Origin: Gonium pectorale
Taxonomy: Eukaryota; Chlorophyta; Chlorophyceae; Chlamydomonadales; Volvocaceae
Assembly (NCBI GenBank): GCA_001584585.1
Contig: LSYV01000005.1
Span: forward strand, 111,041-175,040
DNA: 64,000 bases
Direction of reading: 5' to 3'
Within the stretch, counting starts at the first letter, position 1; the number at the start of each line of letters is the position of its first letter. The notes beneath the pieces were generated by a model. That model saw only the letters and a program-made list of their open reading frames with translations, was not told the DNA's origin and made no database searches. Shown piece after piece: positions 1-11,714 of this stretch. The position numbers were made by a program, and so were the translations under genes.

Positions 1-278
1 CTCCCTCCAGCCACAACGGCTGCTGCTCTCTGCAGCGCTCGGTTGCGCTGGACCAAACGGGTGTGGGTGTGCGTCAAAGTCATCCCGCGGCAAGGCAGGG
101 GGGCCGGCCCCTCACCCGAAGCTGGCGCCACTGCCGCCGCCGCCCGCCTGGCCCCCGCAATGCTGCACCCACCCACTCCTCGGCCTGCCCCTACCCCTCC
201 CACCCTCCCCCATACCCGTCCCACCGCATCCTCCCGCCTCCCGCCTGTCCCCCGCCGCCCCGCCCACAACCCACGCAG

Positions 279-896
279 CTGCTGGCGGTGCTGCAGCCCC
301 GGCTGCCCACCCTCAACGACAAGGTGCTCCGCTTCCTGCACCGCAACCGGGGCTCGCTGAGCAAGGAGTCGCTGGCCGCCAAGCTGGCCCGCGACTTCAC
401 GGTGGCGGAGCTGGACGCCATGCGGGCGGCGCACCTGCCCTGGACGCCCGCGCCGGGGGGCACCAAGGCCACCCGCGCCGCCGAGCTGGCCGAGTGGGTG
501 CTGGAGCACCAAACCGACTACCTGGACCAGCAGTACATCAACATCGCGCCGGCGGCGAGGCGGAGGCGAGTGCGGGCGGGGGTTTGGCAGTGGCGAGGGG
601 AGGGACCTTGCAGGGAGAGGAACGGAGGGCAGGGGCGGGGTCTAGGGGGAGTGTTGAGTTACGGTGGGATTGGGCGTGGTGGATAAGGTTGGGAAAGGGA
701 ACGGCTGCACCCCCCCCCCTTTGCGGTTGCTGCCCCTCTCGGTGGAAGGCCGAGGGCGATGCACTGCCGGGTGCAGGACCGTTGGGTGTTGGTGAGGCGC
801 CGCGCAGCTGCGTCGTCATGAGGGGTGGCCACTCACTTCCGCCCACACTCTGTCCGCTGCAGGTACGCGTGGATGTACAACGTCAACCCGTGGTGA
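279..896 (+). CDS. 3' end of an unrecognised protein gene (last two exons)
   Basis: I do not recognise the family. An exon opens after the acceptor ending at 278 and reads LLAVLQPRLPTLNDKVLRFL onward, then a Leu/Ala/Glu-rich helical stretch and LDQQYINIAP, to a donor near 565-569. The last exon starts at 863 after tgtccgctgcag. In one phase it gives the short aromatic tail YAWMYNVNPW and stops at 894-896. This requires a GC donor (AG|GCGAGT) at 565. The normal GT donor at 569 instead gives a phase-0 join and a Val/Gln-rich tail stopping at 911-913. I prefer the aromatic tail because it looks like a constrained C-terminus. Codon use is strongly G/C-ending. The gene begins upstream of the window. 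No domain can be assigned. Confidence 0.55.
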
Positions 897-1668
897 AAGC
901 TGGGCAGGACTGACTGCTGGACGTGTGTGGTGATGGTGGGGTGGGTGGGTGGGGGGCTGCGCGCCGATCACGTACTTTCAAGTGTACAAGGAGTATCAGA
1001 GTCAGGGCACCGCTGCGCCGTCCTTGGGCTGATGTCAGGTTGGCTGATGTACCAGAGGTTAGCACCCGCCAGAGCACCCGCCAGAGTCAAGTGCGTTTGA
1101 CGGACCAATGCAGTAGGGATGCCTTGGCCGTGCCCGGAGCCTGGGCCGGGGCCGCAGCTGCAAGTGGGGCACGTGGGGCACGTGCGTGCGGTTTGTGTTT
1201 TGAGAGGCGAGGTGCTTCTCCCGGGCCGACCTGGCTGGACCCGTCCGCGTGCGCGCGCACGGGGCACGGCGGGGACGCAGTCAACCCGCGGGGTGTGGAG
1301 TGTGGGGTGTGGGGTCACTCAGGCCAGGTGGCTGACCTGTCGTGTCATGCAGCGTGTGGGTGGCGCCCGCCAGGCTGCATGGCCGCGAGCGGGAGATGTA
1401 CGGCATGAACGCGCCATGTTGAGACATCATGCTCATTTCGGATCGGGAGTCAGTGGGTCGTGCGCCCTTTCGATTGATGCGATACGGGGTGCTGTCCGGA
1501 CTTGCGGGACGGTCAGGCAGCCCGAATGATGAATGGTATGAGTTTGTGCGCGCAGTTTTGGCGCTCATGCTACTGACCCGTGACCGGAGTCGGCCGGTTA
1601 ACCTTATGTGTACTGACATGTGCCGCTGCGATAGGTTGCTGCTAAGTGGCTTTACAGTTTCTTGCCCA

Positions 1669-1791
1669 TGTAACGTCATTTGCACGGAGGCATTGCTTGA
1701 CTCGTTGAATTCCCACCAGCTTGCTGGATTCCCGCACGTCCTCTTCCGGTCCCGACCTTCCCGACCCAGTGCTGAGGGGAGTTCCATGTAA
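1669..1791 (+). terminator. Candidate poly(A) signals TGTAA (1669-1673, 1787-1791)
   Basis: Two TGTAA pentamers, the usual volvocine algal polyadenylation signal, lie about 770 and 890 nt after the stop of the first gene. They are the best candidates for its 3' end. The rest of 897-2150 shows no coding exon I can support. It contains a tandem 12-mer (agcacccgccag, near 1063-1085) and an atccagtcct duplication near 2060. Confidence 0.4.
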
Positions 1792-2150
1792 CCAATGCGC
1801 GGCAAGGGCCGGAACTTTCCAGGCTAGCTCGGGTCACTACATGACGTAGCGTGCAGTGTGCCGTGCCGGTGCCCATGGTGCCGTCTGCCGTGTGTACGTG
1901 CGTACGGCCTTAATGGTACGGCACGCGGCGTGTGGAGAACTAAGGAGGGCGCATAGACTTACGCACATAGAGGTAAACTGCGCACGCATCGAAGACAGTG
2001 GGCCGCATAAGAAGCTTTACAGCCTGTCTCAGGACGACGTCCAAGCGCATTCCTCGATCCAGTCCTGGATCGATCCAGTCCTCTTCTTTATACGAGTTTG
2101 ACTACGATAGGCCCTAGGAGAGCGCGCTACAGCGCACGGGCAGCCCCCCG

Positions 2151-5100
2151 ATGCGACCCCCTGCTACTGCGCGACAGAAGATGATGGCCGATCGTCGCTC
2201 TAGATCATCATGTACAAAATACAGCACACTGCTAGTGCTCCTAGCGTTAGAGGCAGGGCGGCCCGTGTTTGGCCAACTACCACCGAGGAACGCGCGCTGC
2301 GGCGAGTACTGCAGCTTCAATCACATCACCGGCTACGTGGGGCCGCTTGACACGAATGCGCAGCTGCGGGAGGCGCTGAACAGCGTGTCATACAAGCAGG
2401 AGATTGTGTTTGCCCACCATGCGCAGCTGGACTTCGCGTACCAGATGGTACAGCGCTGGCAGAAGTTCGGGTACGGGCACCTCATTGTGCTGTATCCGGA
2501 GCAGCGTCTCTGTGACCGGCTCCGGGGGGCGTTCGACAAGCTGGGGTGCGCATGGTATGAGGACCATACCAAGATGGCGTGGATCATTAAGCAGGAGGGC
2601 GGCTGCAAGGGCTGCACCGACAAGTGGCTCATACACTACACGGGCGCCAGGGCCGTGCGCATGGGCTACAACGTGCTGGTGGCGGACGCCGACACGATGC
2701 CCATCTACGACTTCTACGGCATCATCCACCAGCCGCCGTACAACAGCGTCAACATGTACAACCAGCGGGAGGGCAACTTCAACGTCAATGGAGGGTGGGT
2801 GTTGGGGTTTGAAGAACAATCGATGGGGTGCGGAACTCCGCTGCACTCCCCAAACGTGCGCGCCTGTGCCGCCAGGTCGCCCGCAAGCTGTGCCCGCTGT
2901 TGACGCATGCCCCCGCCATCAACGTACTGCCTGCCAAAGCTTATCAACCCCTCGCCCTACCGCCAGTATGTACTACATCCGGAACGCGTCTCGGAGCGGG
3001 CCCGTGGCGTACCTGTTGTACGACAACATCCTGAAGAATGTGCGATGGTGCGTGCAGCCATCGGGGCCTTTCACAGGGGCCCTTTCTTGAGCCGGTACCT
3101 TGTTGTAAGGGCTTGATCTGCTACGGAGAGAATTCAATCATTCCAGAAAGCTCCACTTCCCATACATCGCACTTTTACAGGCTCATTGTGCCTTCCTGGC
3201 GATACCGCCAACCGACCAGTTCAAATCCCCGCCCACCTGCCCGCCCGCACCCAGGTACGAGGACGTGGGCCCGCTGCGTCGCGCGGTGGGGCTGTCCGAT
3301 AGCGACGGCTCCACGGGCCTCTACCCGGGCTTCCTATGCAACGACCAGTTCTCGCTCAGCGACGCGGTGCACGGCGCCATCGTGGGCAGGCCGCAGGTGC
3401 GGGGAGGGGGGTGGGGCCCGGGGGCGGGCAAGGTCGGGGGCGGGCAGGCCGCAGGTGCGGGCCGGGGGGGGGCGGGGGCGGGCAAGGTCGGGGGCGGGCA
3501 AGGCCGGGGGCGGGCAAGGCCGGCGGTGGGCAAGGCCGGGGGCGGGCAAGGCCGGGGGCGGGCAAGGCCGGGGGCGGGCAAGGCCGGGGGTGTGGGGCAA
3601 TGAGCGGGAGGGGGCCAGGCGAGGGCGCGCAGGCCGGGCGCCGGCGAGCAAGGCTCAGCGGAGCCGCGACGGGCGGCAGAAGTGTGGTAGGCTGCGCACA
3701 GAACAGCGCACGGCCAACATTGTGGGCAACCCCCCCCCCCCCCGAGGCGGTCCGCACGCCGGTCCGAGCGATCCCGGATACAGTACCGTCTGCTGGCCCC
3801 CAATAACCTTGCGCTCCGCGCCCCCCCTGTAGATTTTCGAGTGTGTGTTCTGGCACCACCCAAGGCGGCCCGAGTGGGAGAAGCTGCACCTGGGCGAATA
3901 CAGCAAGGCGGGGCCGCAGGGGGCCGCCGGCTTCGGGCCGTACGCTATGGTCAAGGTGGCGGTCCCGGAGGCCGTCCGCCGCGGCTCCAACGGCGACCCA
4001 GAGGCCGAGATGGTTAGCTCGGTGCTGCGCATTCCGCACGCGCGCGGGCAGTGGCCCCCGGAGCGGGGCGGCTACCCGTTCGCCCCGACGCTGGGCCCGC
4101 TGGCCAGCCACGTGGCGGAGCTGTTCCGGGAGGCGGGTGAGCGTCGCGGAGGGGCGGGGCGGGGCGGGGCGGATGGGGACATGCGGGCAGCAACTATCGT
4201 CGCACTGCAGCGATGCCACGCTGTTGGAGTTGCCCTCCACGGGCGGAGTTGCCCTCCACGGCCGGAGTTGCCCTCCACGGCCGGAGTTGCCCTCCACGGG
4301 CGGCCGCAACGCGATTGGGCGATTGGATATCAACAATGAGTCCGTGTTGATGAGTATGATACCACGGGATGAAGCAGTCGCCCGCCCGAATGTCAGGCCT
4401 TCGCTGGGCTTCCTCTGCTCCAGAAAGCCTTATGCAGCAATTCGTCCATTTTGTACACCGCGCGTTGCGAACCGAGTAGACCTTGCCAACCTGGTATAGG
4501 ACATCTCCTGGCTCAGACCTGGCGCGGACCGCAAGCCCTGTTTCCCCCTGGCACCCGCTGTCCGCGCTCCTCAGGCGACGGCGCGCCGGCCTTCCCCGAC
4601 CCCAACGACCCCGCCTCCGCGGCCGCCGCCGACGCCGCGCCGCCCGAGAACTGGGCTTACTTCCCTCCCTGGGTGGCCAACACGCACAGCATGGGCCCCG
4701 CCAACAACGGCAACGACGGCTGGTACAACGACCACCTCACCGGCCAGCTGCCCGCCGCCCTGTCCCACCTGCACGCCGGCCTCACCCCGGGCGACTTCAC
4801 CAAGCTGGTGCACTTTGCGGTGGAGGTGCCCGACGGCTGGGACTTCGACACGGCGCTGCGCGTCAACGCCGGCGGCTCCCCCTACCTGGGCACCGAGCTG
4901 CACGGCCACACGCCGCCGCTGCTGGCGCTGGCGCCCGGTGTGGCACACGCCAAGCTGGGCTGGGCGGACTTTGCGGCCATGATGCAGGTGGGCGGGGCGG
5001 GGCGGAGATGGAAAGAGCGTGCCCTCCCCCCCGGGGCTGGGGCGCTGAAGCCGGGGGCAAGTACGCAACGTTGCGCCCACCAGGCCCGCGGCCTGCATGG

Positions 5101-6444
5101 GAACTGCCGGGCTCCAGGGATGCATGGAGGTTCATTGGCTGTAGCAGCTTGGGTGTGTTGTGCCTGGGGTCTGAGGATTGGTGGTGGGAGATTAACACCC
5201 CGCGCACCAAGTTTGTGCTGCTTGCCCCTTGCTGGCCGGACTGGCTGGCCGCAGGGTCTGCTCCGCCTGGGTCTGGTGCTCAACCGCGCGGTGGTGTGGC
5301 CCTGGGTGCCCTGCGAGGCGCCCTTCTTGCGCCGTGAGGGGGCCACCTACGACCCCGCGGTCTCGGGCCACAAGATCCCCTGGTCCGACTACATCAACAC
5401 CAGCGCGGCCATTCCCAGTGGGCCCGCCACGGCGTCTCTCAAGGTGGGGTGAGGTGGGAAGGGGTTGTGTTCGGGTCTGTGAGGGAGGTTGCCGACGGGC
5501 GCTTGAGAACTGCGCACCCCGTGCCGGCACGGATGGGCATTTGGGTGATGGGTGAGCCTCCCCTGACCCTTGTCGTGGCGTGGCGCTACGTGCCCGGGTG
5601 CCGGCGTGCGTCGCGGCCCTGGCAACTCAGCGACTTGACTTGCACAGCTTCCTGCTTGATGTTGCACCTTCCCATGCACCCGTTTACGCACGCCTTCCGG
5701 TTCGTTGGCGGCCCCGTGTCCTGCCTCTTAACTTGCTCCTGCCCCATCGTGGCCCTCCGTCCCTCGCTCGGCGCGCAGGACGGCCTGCGCTGCCTGGTGG
5801 CCGCGGCGGACAAGCTGAGCTGCCTGCGCGGCGGCACGCGGCCCGGGGCGGCCTCCTCCGCGCCGCGGGGCCTACTGCCGCACGAGTTCGACCACTGGCT
5901 GGCGGCTGGTCGCAGGGCGGGCGGGCAGGCGGCCGCGGCCCTGGACCCCTCACCCGCAAACACGGTGCAGGTGGGCCGCAAACAGTTCACATTCACACGT
6001 CTCACCATGGAGAAGTGCTCTCCCTCCGCAGTCAACACTGGTAACCGGCCTTTCGTGGTTCGGCAGGGTGGGGCTTTTTTCGCACTCATGTCTGTCTCGC
6101 CCGACCCTCTGCCCGCTTTCACGTCGCCGACGCCCGCTCAGGACATTCTCAAGCAGCGCGGCGGCAGCGTGGCTCCGCCGGCCGCCGACGCGTCCTCCCC
6201 GCCCCCACCCCTCACCCTCACGGCCGCCGACCTGGCGCTGCTGGCCGCCGACCCCACCGGCGCCGCCGGCTCCTCCAGCGCGCCGGTGCTGTGGCTGAGC
6301 AGCCCAGTGGTGCTGCCCGAGCTGCCCTCCCCGGAGCACGCCCGACTGTACGACAAGGTGGCGGCCATGTGCTGCGTCCTGCAGGGCCCGCCCAGCCGGG
6401 AGTGCGTGGACAGGCCGCCGGGTGCGCAGATGCTGCCAACCTAG
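2151..6444 (+). CDS. Secretory-pathway glycosyltransferase, nucleotide-diphospho-sugar transferase type (PF03407)
   Basis: Model: join(2151..2794, 2967..3047, 3255..3396, 3833..4136, 4575..4987, 5255..5443, 5779..5970, 6142..6444), 2268 nt, 755 aa, every junction in frame. The N-terminus is basic, followed by a short hydrophobic segment (STLLVLLALEA, about residues 25-35), consistent with a signal peptide or anchor into the ER/Golgi. The catalytic hallmark is the DAD motif in VADADTMPIYDFY (about residues 180-192), equivalent to the DXD metal/nucleotide-sugar site. The junction at 2794/2967 rebuilds NGGMYYIRNAS and that at 3047/3255 rebuilds VRWYEDVGPL, both typical of this family. LYPGFLCNDQF and the WHHP segment follow. 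The C-terminal third is Ala/Ser/Pro-rich and not recognisable. Known of family: transfer of sugars such as arabinose or galactose to glycoproteins. The donor and acceptor here cannot be inferred. An alternative in-frame ATG lies at 2181. Confidence 0.88.
3421..3592 (+). repeat. GC-rich minisatellite (about 16-bp unit) in intron 3
   Basis: Repeats of gggcgggcaaggccgg with small variants fill the middle of the intron 3397-3832 of the glycosyltransferase gene. The G-rich strand is the sense strand. Confidence 0.85.
4225..4304 (+). repeat. Four tandem copies of a 19-bp unit in intron 4
   Basis: The unit ggagttgccctccacgggc (variants end in cggcc) occurs four times head to tail, inside the intron 4137-4574 of the glycosyltransferase gene. 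Confidence 0.85.
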
Positions 6445-8874
6445 CGACCTAGCGGCGGCGAACAGCAGCGGTGGGCCCAGGGGGCGGGCCCAAGGGGAGG
6501 TGGACGGAGAGAGAGGGCTGCGCTGCCGGCTGGGGTGGGCTAACTGGCAAACCTCAGCGTTGGGGCGGCGGGCGGGAAAGCGCTGCTGCGGAGATTGGCA
6601 CTGGGGAGGGCTCGGGAGGGGAGGGGATGGGGGCTCCACGGCAGTCGGCTGGCTTTGCGCGCGTGACTGCTGGCGTGACTCTGCTGTACACTGGCATACG
6701 ACTGACGCCTGCACCTTCTACGACATCCTGGTACCGGCCATCTGCACCCGTCAGCGATGCACCGCACGCCCTTTACTGCCCGGCTCAGGCCGCGGGCTGC
6801 GCGGGCGATTGGCGCATTCTCTGGGGTCCCGACTGCTCGCTGCGCTGCCCACCTTCACGTCGCAGGCCTCTCGAGGGTTCGGGCGCAGCGCAGCGCCGGC
6901 AAGCGAAGCGGCGGGCGAGGCGGAGGTTGAGGGGCCCGGACGCGTGGGCAACGTCAGATAACTAGGCAGCCAGGCTGCCTCCTTGCAGCAGCAGGGGCCG
7001 CGCCACGCACGCGGGTTGCTTGTTGGAGTGCGCTGCCGACGGCATACAACCCGCACCGCTACCGCAGTGGCCTGCCCCGGCGCCTCGCCCCTCCTGCGCC
7101 GGGCTCGCCGTAGCATCTCGCACCCGAGGGAGAGGACGCCGCCGGTGCTGCTGGCGCCAACGGGCGCTGCGGAGCGCTGAACAACGCCGGTTGATGGGGT
7201 GTTGCGGGGCCGCTGGCCCGCAGGCGCGTGGTCTGGCAGGCGCCTGATCCGGCACGGGCCGTGGTGTTGCGGCATCAGGGCGCGGGCTCATGCGCCGGAA
7301 GCCTCGGGGCACGGGCCGCGTCCGACCACACTGCCAGGCGGCTGGCATGGGTACGCTGGTCGATCTTTGGGGATTTGGCTCTCGGGCCCCGCGCTTTCCA
7401 TGGTGGAGCGCTGCGTGTGGCTGTGGTGGAGGTATTTCTTACTCGTCGCTCTGATCGGTCCTCGCCGCTGCGGAAGTTGAGCTGCAGCTGGAAAGGGAGG
7501 CCAACAGCCTCCTGGTCGCGTGAACAGGGTGCCGAGCTGGTGAGCAGCCGGTAGTGCGTGGTGCTCACAGGACCCGGGTGCTCACCAGGGCATCTTGCAT
7601 GCATGCACACAACATGACGCTTTTTTATTTCACCCGGTCCGCAGCCTTCCGTGCACGCTGCCGGAATGGGCTGCATGTATAGGTCTGGTGGGTGGGTGGC
7701 CGCTGCCTCCCGCACGGCGGCCCCACGATGTGGGACAACACACTGCCAGGCCCTGCAAGCTGCTCGCCTGGACCTCCGCTTCGGCCTCTCCGGCGCAATG
7801 GTTGTGGCTTAGGAGACTTGGTCCATCTTGCGGGTAGCCGGGCTCTGACGTGCATGGCTCCTGTATAGCTGAAAAGCCCCGCCACAGGCGCCCAGTTTCG
7901 GTTCGACACTGGGGTCATTGTTCCATGGCTTGGACTGGGATAGGAATGGTTTGCCTGCTGGTGCTGCCTTGCTCTGCTCGCAAGCAGCTGCAGGCGGCTG
8001 GTCGGGTTCCCAGCGTCGACGAGCGAATAACGCAGCTTCTCTCGCCAAGCGCGACGCTGCCATGATGCACCCGGGCAGATTCGCACCACTGGACCAGGGA
8101 GGCCCCTCTGCATATCGGCTGACCGCAACAGCATCTTGCGCCACCATTTCGTCCATGCCCCCCCCCCCCAGCTTTGACGGACGTGTAACCTGTAGCTATC
8201 GGTAAGTTCCATTACTCCTGCGACGAGCCGCCGATACCCCAGGGGCACGGGCGTGAGCTCAGCGCGTGCCGCCTACAGACCGACAAGCATCACCCTCACC
8301 TGCCCAGCAGTGACAGCTGTTCGCAAAGCTGGCAGCGCTGTGCCCGCTTTCCGGTTGGACGCAACCATTTTATGACTTGGGCTCTACGAGCTCAAGCTTG
8401 AGCAATCTCCCTACCAGCTGACAAAGCATGCACACCCAACACGGGCCCAGCAGGCATAGCGATACAGCGGTACTGCCATACCGCCTCGCTCGTGCAAGAA
8501 CATACACCGTATGTACGCACAAACACGCTCCTAGGTAATCACGCGCAGCGAGCTCATTGCCAGGGCTCCCGACCCACGACCGAACAGACCGCACATGAAC
8601 ATACGCGCCGCGGGCGCATCCCCAGGAAACGCCTCGCCGAATCGCAGAAAGGCTGCGCCATCATTGGGGCGCCCTCTCACGCAGTGCGCTTCCTCTTGTT
8701 GCCAGGCTTGCGCGCGAGGGCCGCGAGCAGGCGCGTTGCGAGGCGCGGGTTGGCCTCCAGGGGCGCCATGCCCGCCCCGTTGACCACCCGTGCAACGGCC
8801 ACAGACGGCGCCTCCAGCCGCATCACCAGCGCCGCCGCCGCCAGTCCGCCGGCACTGCCGCCGCTGCCGTCCGC
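6445..8874. other. Intergenic stretch between convergent genes
   Basis: The 3' ends of the glycosyltransferase (+) and MATH-BTB (-) genes face each other here. I see no exon with supporting splice sites or family similarity. A TGTAA at 8184-8188 is the first such signal downstream of 6444, 1.7 kb away. A 14-bp perfect palindrome (GCTCAAGCTTGAGC) lies near 8388-8401. Confidence 0.5.
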
Positions 8875-10240
8875 TCACAGCAGGTCGGTGACAACGGTTG
8901 CAGCGCTGGAGGCCGCGCCGATGCGGCCGTACAGCGCATCCCGGGCCTCCGCCAGGAGAAACACGTTCGCAAGCTCCGCGATCGGCTTGAGCTGCTCCGG
9001 CGGGCAGGTGGGCGCGTCGCCGTCAACGATACGGAGCAGCAACGCCAACGCGTCAGGGTGGGCGTCCTGCAGCAAGAGCGTGTCGGGGACGCTGCCGCTT
9101 AGCCCGTTGTTAAACAGGGTCTTGAAGAAGGGGCTGCGGGCCGCGATGATGGCGCGGAGCACCGGGAAGGAGCGGCCGCCGGCGAGCAGGGTGAAGTCCG
9201 AGGTGGCGCCCGGCAAGTCGTGGAGGGGTGGCGTGTCAGAGGAGAGGCCGTTGGCGCCGCCGACGCTCCATTTTTGCGGGTCCTCAACCTGGACTTCGGC
9301 TCGGATTACCAGCGTGCCTGCCTCCCGCAGGTATCCCGAGTCAGGGGCGAGGGACGAGTGCGGTAGCACACCCTTGCAGCCAAAAGTTAGGTTGGGTTCG
9401 ATGGTGTACGTGCTGCCTGGAGAATGGGTGGGGCAGGTGCCCGATGGCCGCAGGGTTTGGGTTAGATGCATGTTCAACACTGGTATGTGCGGACAGCGTA
9501 TACTGGGCACGAGCCCCGTTCGTTCATGGAGCGTCCGTTCCTCCGTAACGTGGGCACCAGCACATGGTGCGCCACAGCGCTACCAGTGCAGCGGAGAGCG
9601 GTCCCGCCCGGGTGTGGCCAGTGTCTTCCACTGTGTGGTGCGTCGTGCTGTCCCTGGTTTGCCGTCGCGCCTCGGGCGCTGCTCCCTCTTTGCTCGGCAG
9701 TGCTTACGGAATGATTTTCCTTCTTGTCCTAATAATTGATGGCAATGATATTGTACGACGCGCACCGACGCGCACTGCGGCGTCCGTTATGTCGCAGCGG
9801 AGGGCCACTGACACGGCTTTCTCGTCACCACGGAGAGCCACCGACGCGAGTTCATGGGGAACCCCGATTCCGTGTGGATAGCATACCAAACACCTGCGAG
9901 TGGCAACGTGCAATGCTTCAGCCCTCGCTGCGTATCCGCCCGACCAGCGTGGGAGCCAGCATTAAAGATAGCCGACGACAGGGTTGGCGGGGGGGCTGGC
10001 GGCGTGAGGCACGTACCAGCAGAAGGGGCCGATCTGGAAGTCCTCAATCTAAACGTTGCTGAAGTCCCGGATCACCCACTGAGCGAGCACATCGTAGCAC
10101 AGTGATTGAGATCCAGAGTGCCCAGCCAGTGTGGGGCCAGGCGCCTGCATGCGCACCTCAAAGTAGCCACTGCTCTTCGCCTCTATCGCCTTGGAACTGT
10201 TGCTGGCCCCAACAGGGGACCGCGGGAGGGCGTGCCCCAT
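8875..10240 (-). CDS. MATH-BTB domain protein with an in-frame stop (possible pseudogene)
   Basis: Model: complement(join(8875..9416, 9766..9893, 10017..10240)), 894 nt in consistent phase. Exon 1 ends the start of a MATH fold (WVIRDFSN), then IEDFQIGPFCW. Exon 2 continues it (CYPHGIGVPHELASVAL). Exon 3 carries the MATH end (SGYLREAGTLVIRAEV) and a BTB/POZ domain (TLLAGGRSFPVLRAIIAAR, then SPFFKTLFNNG). MATH-BTB proteins act as CUL3 ubiquitin-ligase substrate adaptors: MATH binds substrate and BTB binds the cullin and dimerises. The oddity is a TAG at 10051-10049, between DFSNV and IEDFQ in the middle of the MATH domain, with no plausible intron removing it. It could be a real nonsense mutation (for example CAG to TAG), an assembly error, or a sign that translation starts differently. 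The BTB part itself is intact and ends in TGA at 8877-8875. The ATG at 10240 is the first in frame; a second lies at the MQAPGP residues. Confidence 0.8.
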
Positions 10241-10777
10241 GCTGCGTCTCGAAAAACCGCTCCCGCTAGCCGTGTAGCAGCTGGCCGCTTTATTTGCTGC
10301 TTGGAGTACTCATCAGAGCACGTGTACGGCTTCCCGCCAGATCCTGCATGCCGCTGTGCCCTGACCTTACTTTCTTAGCCTTTCTTGACCCTGCGTGCCG
10401 CGACCGGCGTTCTGCCATGGTGGGCATACCGTCGCGGGTTGGCCTTCATTGTCGTGGTCGGCCACGTCGGGCGGCGGGGCACTTGACTGGGTGTGCGGAC
10501 TCTCGCGGCCATCTGTGAGAGCCCCAAGGGTGTCTAAGGATAAGGTAAATCGACTTGGCGAGGTACATCACCCTACTATGCACGCGCACAGCAATGGCAA
10601 AGGCCCAGGCGCCCAGCCGTCGATAAGGCAAAGGCACCGGTGCGCAGCCGCCCGGTCAGGCCAGCCGGCGCACCCGCCTACCGCAACTACTGGCACGTCC
10701 ACGTCAGCGTCTCTAGATCACCAAACCAGAGCCCTTTCCACCGTGGCAAGTAAGGCGGCCCTCTTTTATCATTCCAG
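10241..10777. other. 5' flank of the MATH-BTB gene
   Basis: No supported gene. This is the putative promoter/5' UTR side of the MATH-BTB gene and extends to the start of dispersed repeat copy A. Confidence 0.4.
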
Positions 10778-11066
10778 GTCTGTACACGGCCGGATGGGCG
10801 GGCTGGGTCTGGTAACCGCTGAGCGCCGTCGGACCGGTGGCCATAACGACAAGACCACCGCAGCTCAACCTTGAGACCTTGCAGTACACCAGGTGAAGTC
10901 CGACAAACCGGGTAAGATGGTAAGCCGGTCTTTGGGGGTTTGGGGGCTGGGACGAACGTCACATGTCTTGCTCTGTACCCGCCCGCCCTATTGGAAACGT
11001 CGCGCCTTCGGGCGTGTATGACCGTAGAGGCGGGCTCCCTCTTTCTCTGCAGATTTCTCCTTTTTT
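10778..11066 (+). mobile_element. Dispersed repeat, copy A (SINE-like or non-autonomous element)
   Basis: About 280 bp are shared in the same orientation with 49167-49448, roughly 90% identical by eye. The similarity starts at tacacggccgg (10783), runs through ctggtaaccgctgagcgccg and gggtaagatggtaagccgg, and ends at ctgcagatttctcctttttt. Copy A has a small insertion relative to B after ccggtcttt, and B has an extra gcacgaag near its start. Both end in a T-run. No target-site duplication is obvious for this copy. Confidence 0.75.
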
Positions 11067-11714
11067 TAAACGCAAGGGCCCGCCTTCTTTCGTCCCCCGC
11101 GCCGCTTTTACCATGACCGCTCGGCTACCGTGCCCATACCCGCGGCGCCCCGCTAGGCGAATGAGACACACGGCCGCGCTGAGCGACCCGCGCATATGCC
11201 CGGCGCGGCTTGCTCATTGCACATGGCGGCACGCAGCCGACCAATATCACCATGTCCGCAACCAGGTCCCAGCCCTCCGGGGCACCTAAACGCGCAACCC
11301 AATGCATGTCGGGCCCCAGCAAGAACCGCGGGACCGGCCATGGGGATTCCATGGGCCTGCGCCCTTGGCTGTTGAGGCGGCCGCTCGGGACTGCTGGAGT
11401 CACCCCAGACGACCGCATCGTTGAACCGGTGCACTGTCCTCGCGTACGAACTGGGTGATGGGCCTTGGCGCTGGACTGCGGTTTCTCGTGCCCCCTACCC
11501 CCCTTCAGTCTCACTGCAGCCGGTGGGTTGCGCCCCAAGCTTTGCCCATCCACACCCCTTGCCGCCTATGGACCATTGCTGGCTTACCCGAGCCAAACTA
11601 ACCCAAGCTAACCCAAGTGGCCTGACCGCCGGTCTGACCCACGCCGTACTAGTCTCCGTACTAGTCTCATTTGCTATAAAGGGTGCTGCACCACATACAT
11701 ATCTGTGTTTCGTG

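Noticed and set aside
3196..3236. T-loop-like agttcaaatcccc suggesting a tRNA
   Set aside because: No matching acceptor, D or anticodon stems around it; it lies inside an intron of the glycosyltransferase gene.
8492..9739. 415-codon + strand frame over the MATH-BTB gene
   Set aside because: It is antisense to a clear BTB domain with matching splice phases on the minus strand.
11125..11553. Minus-strand frame resembling a transposon protein
   Set aside because: Composition is suggestive but I could not identify any conserved motif, so no element type is assigned.
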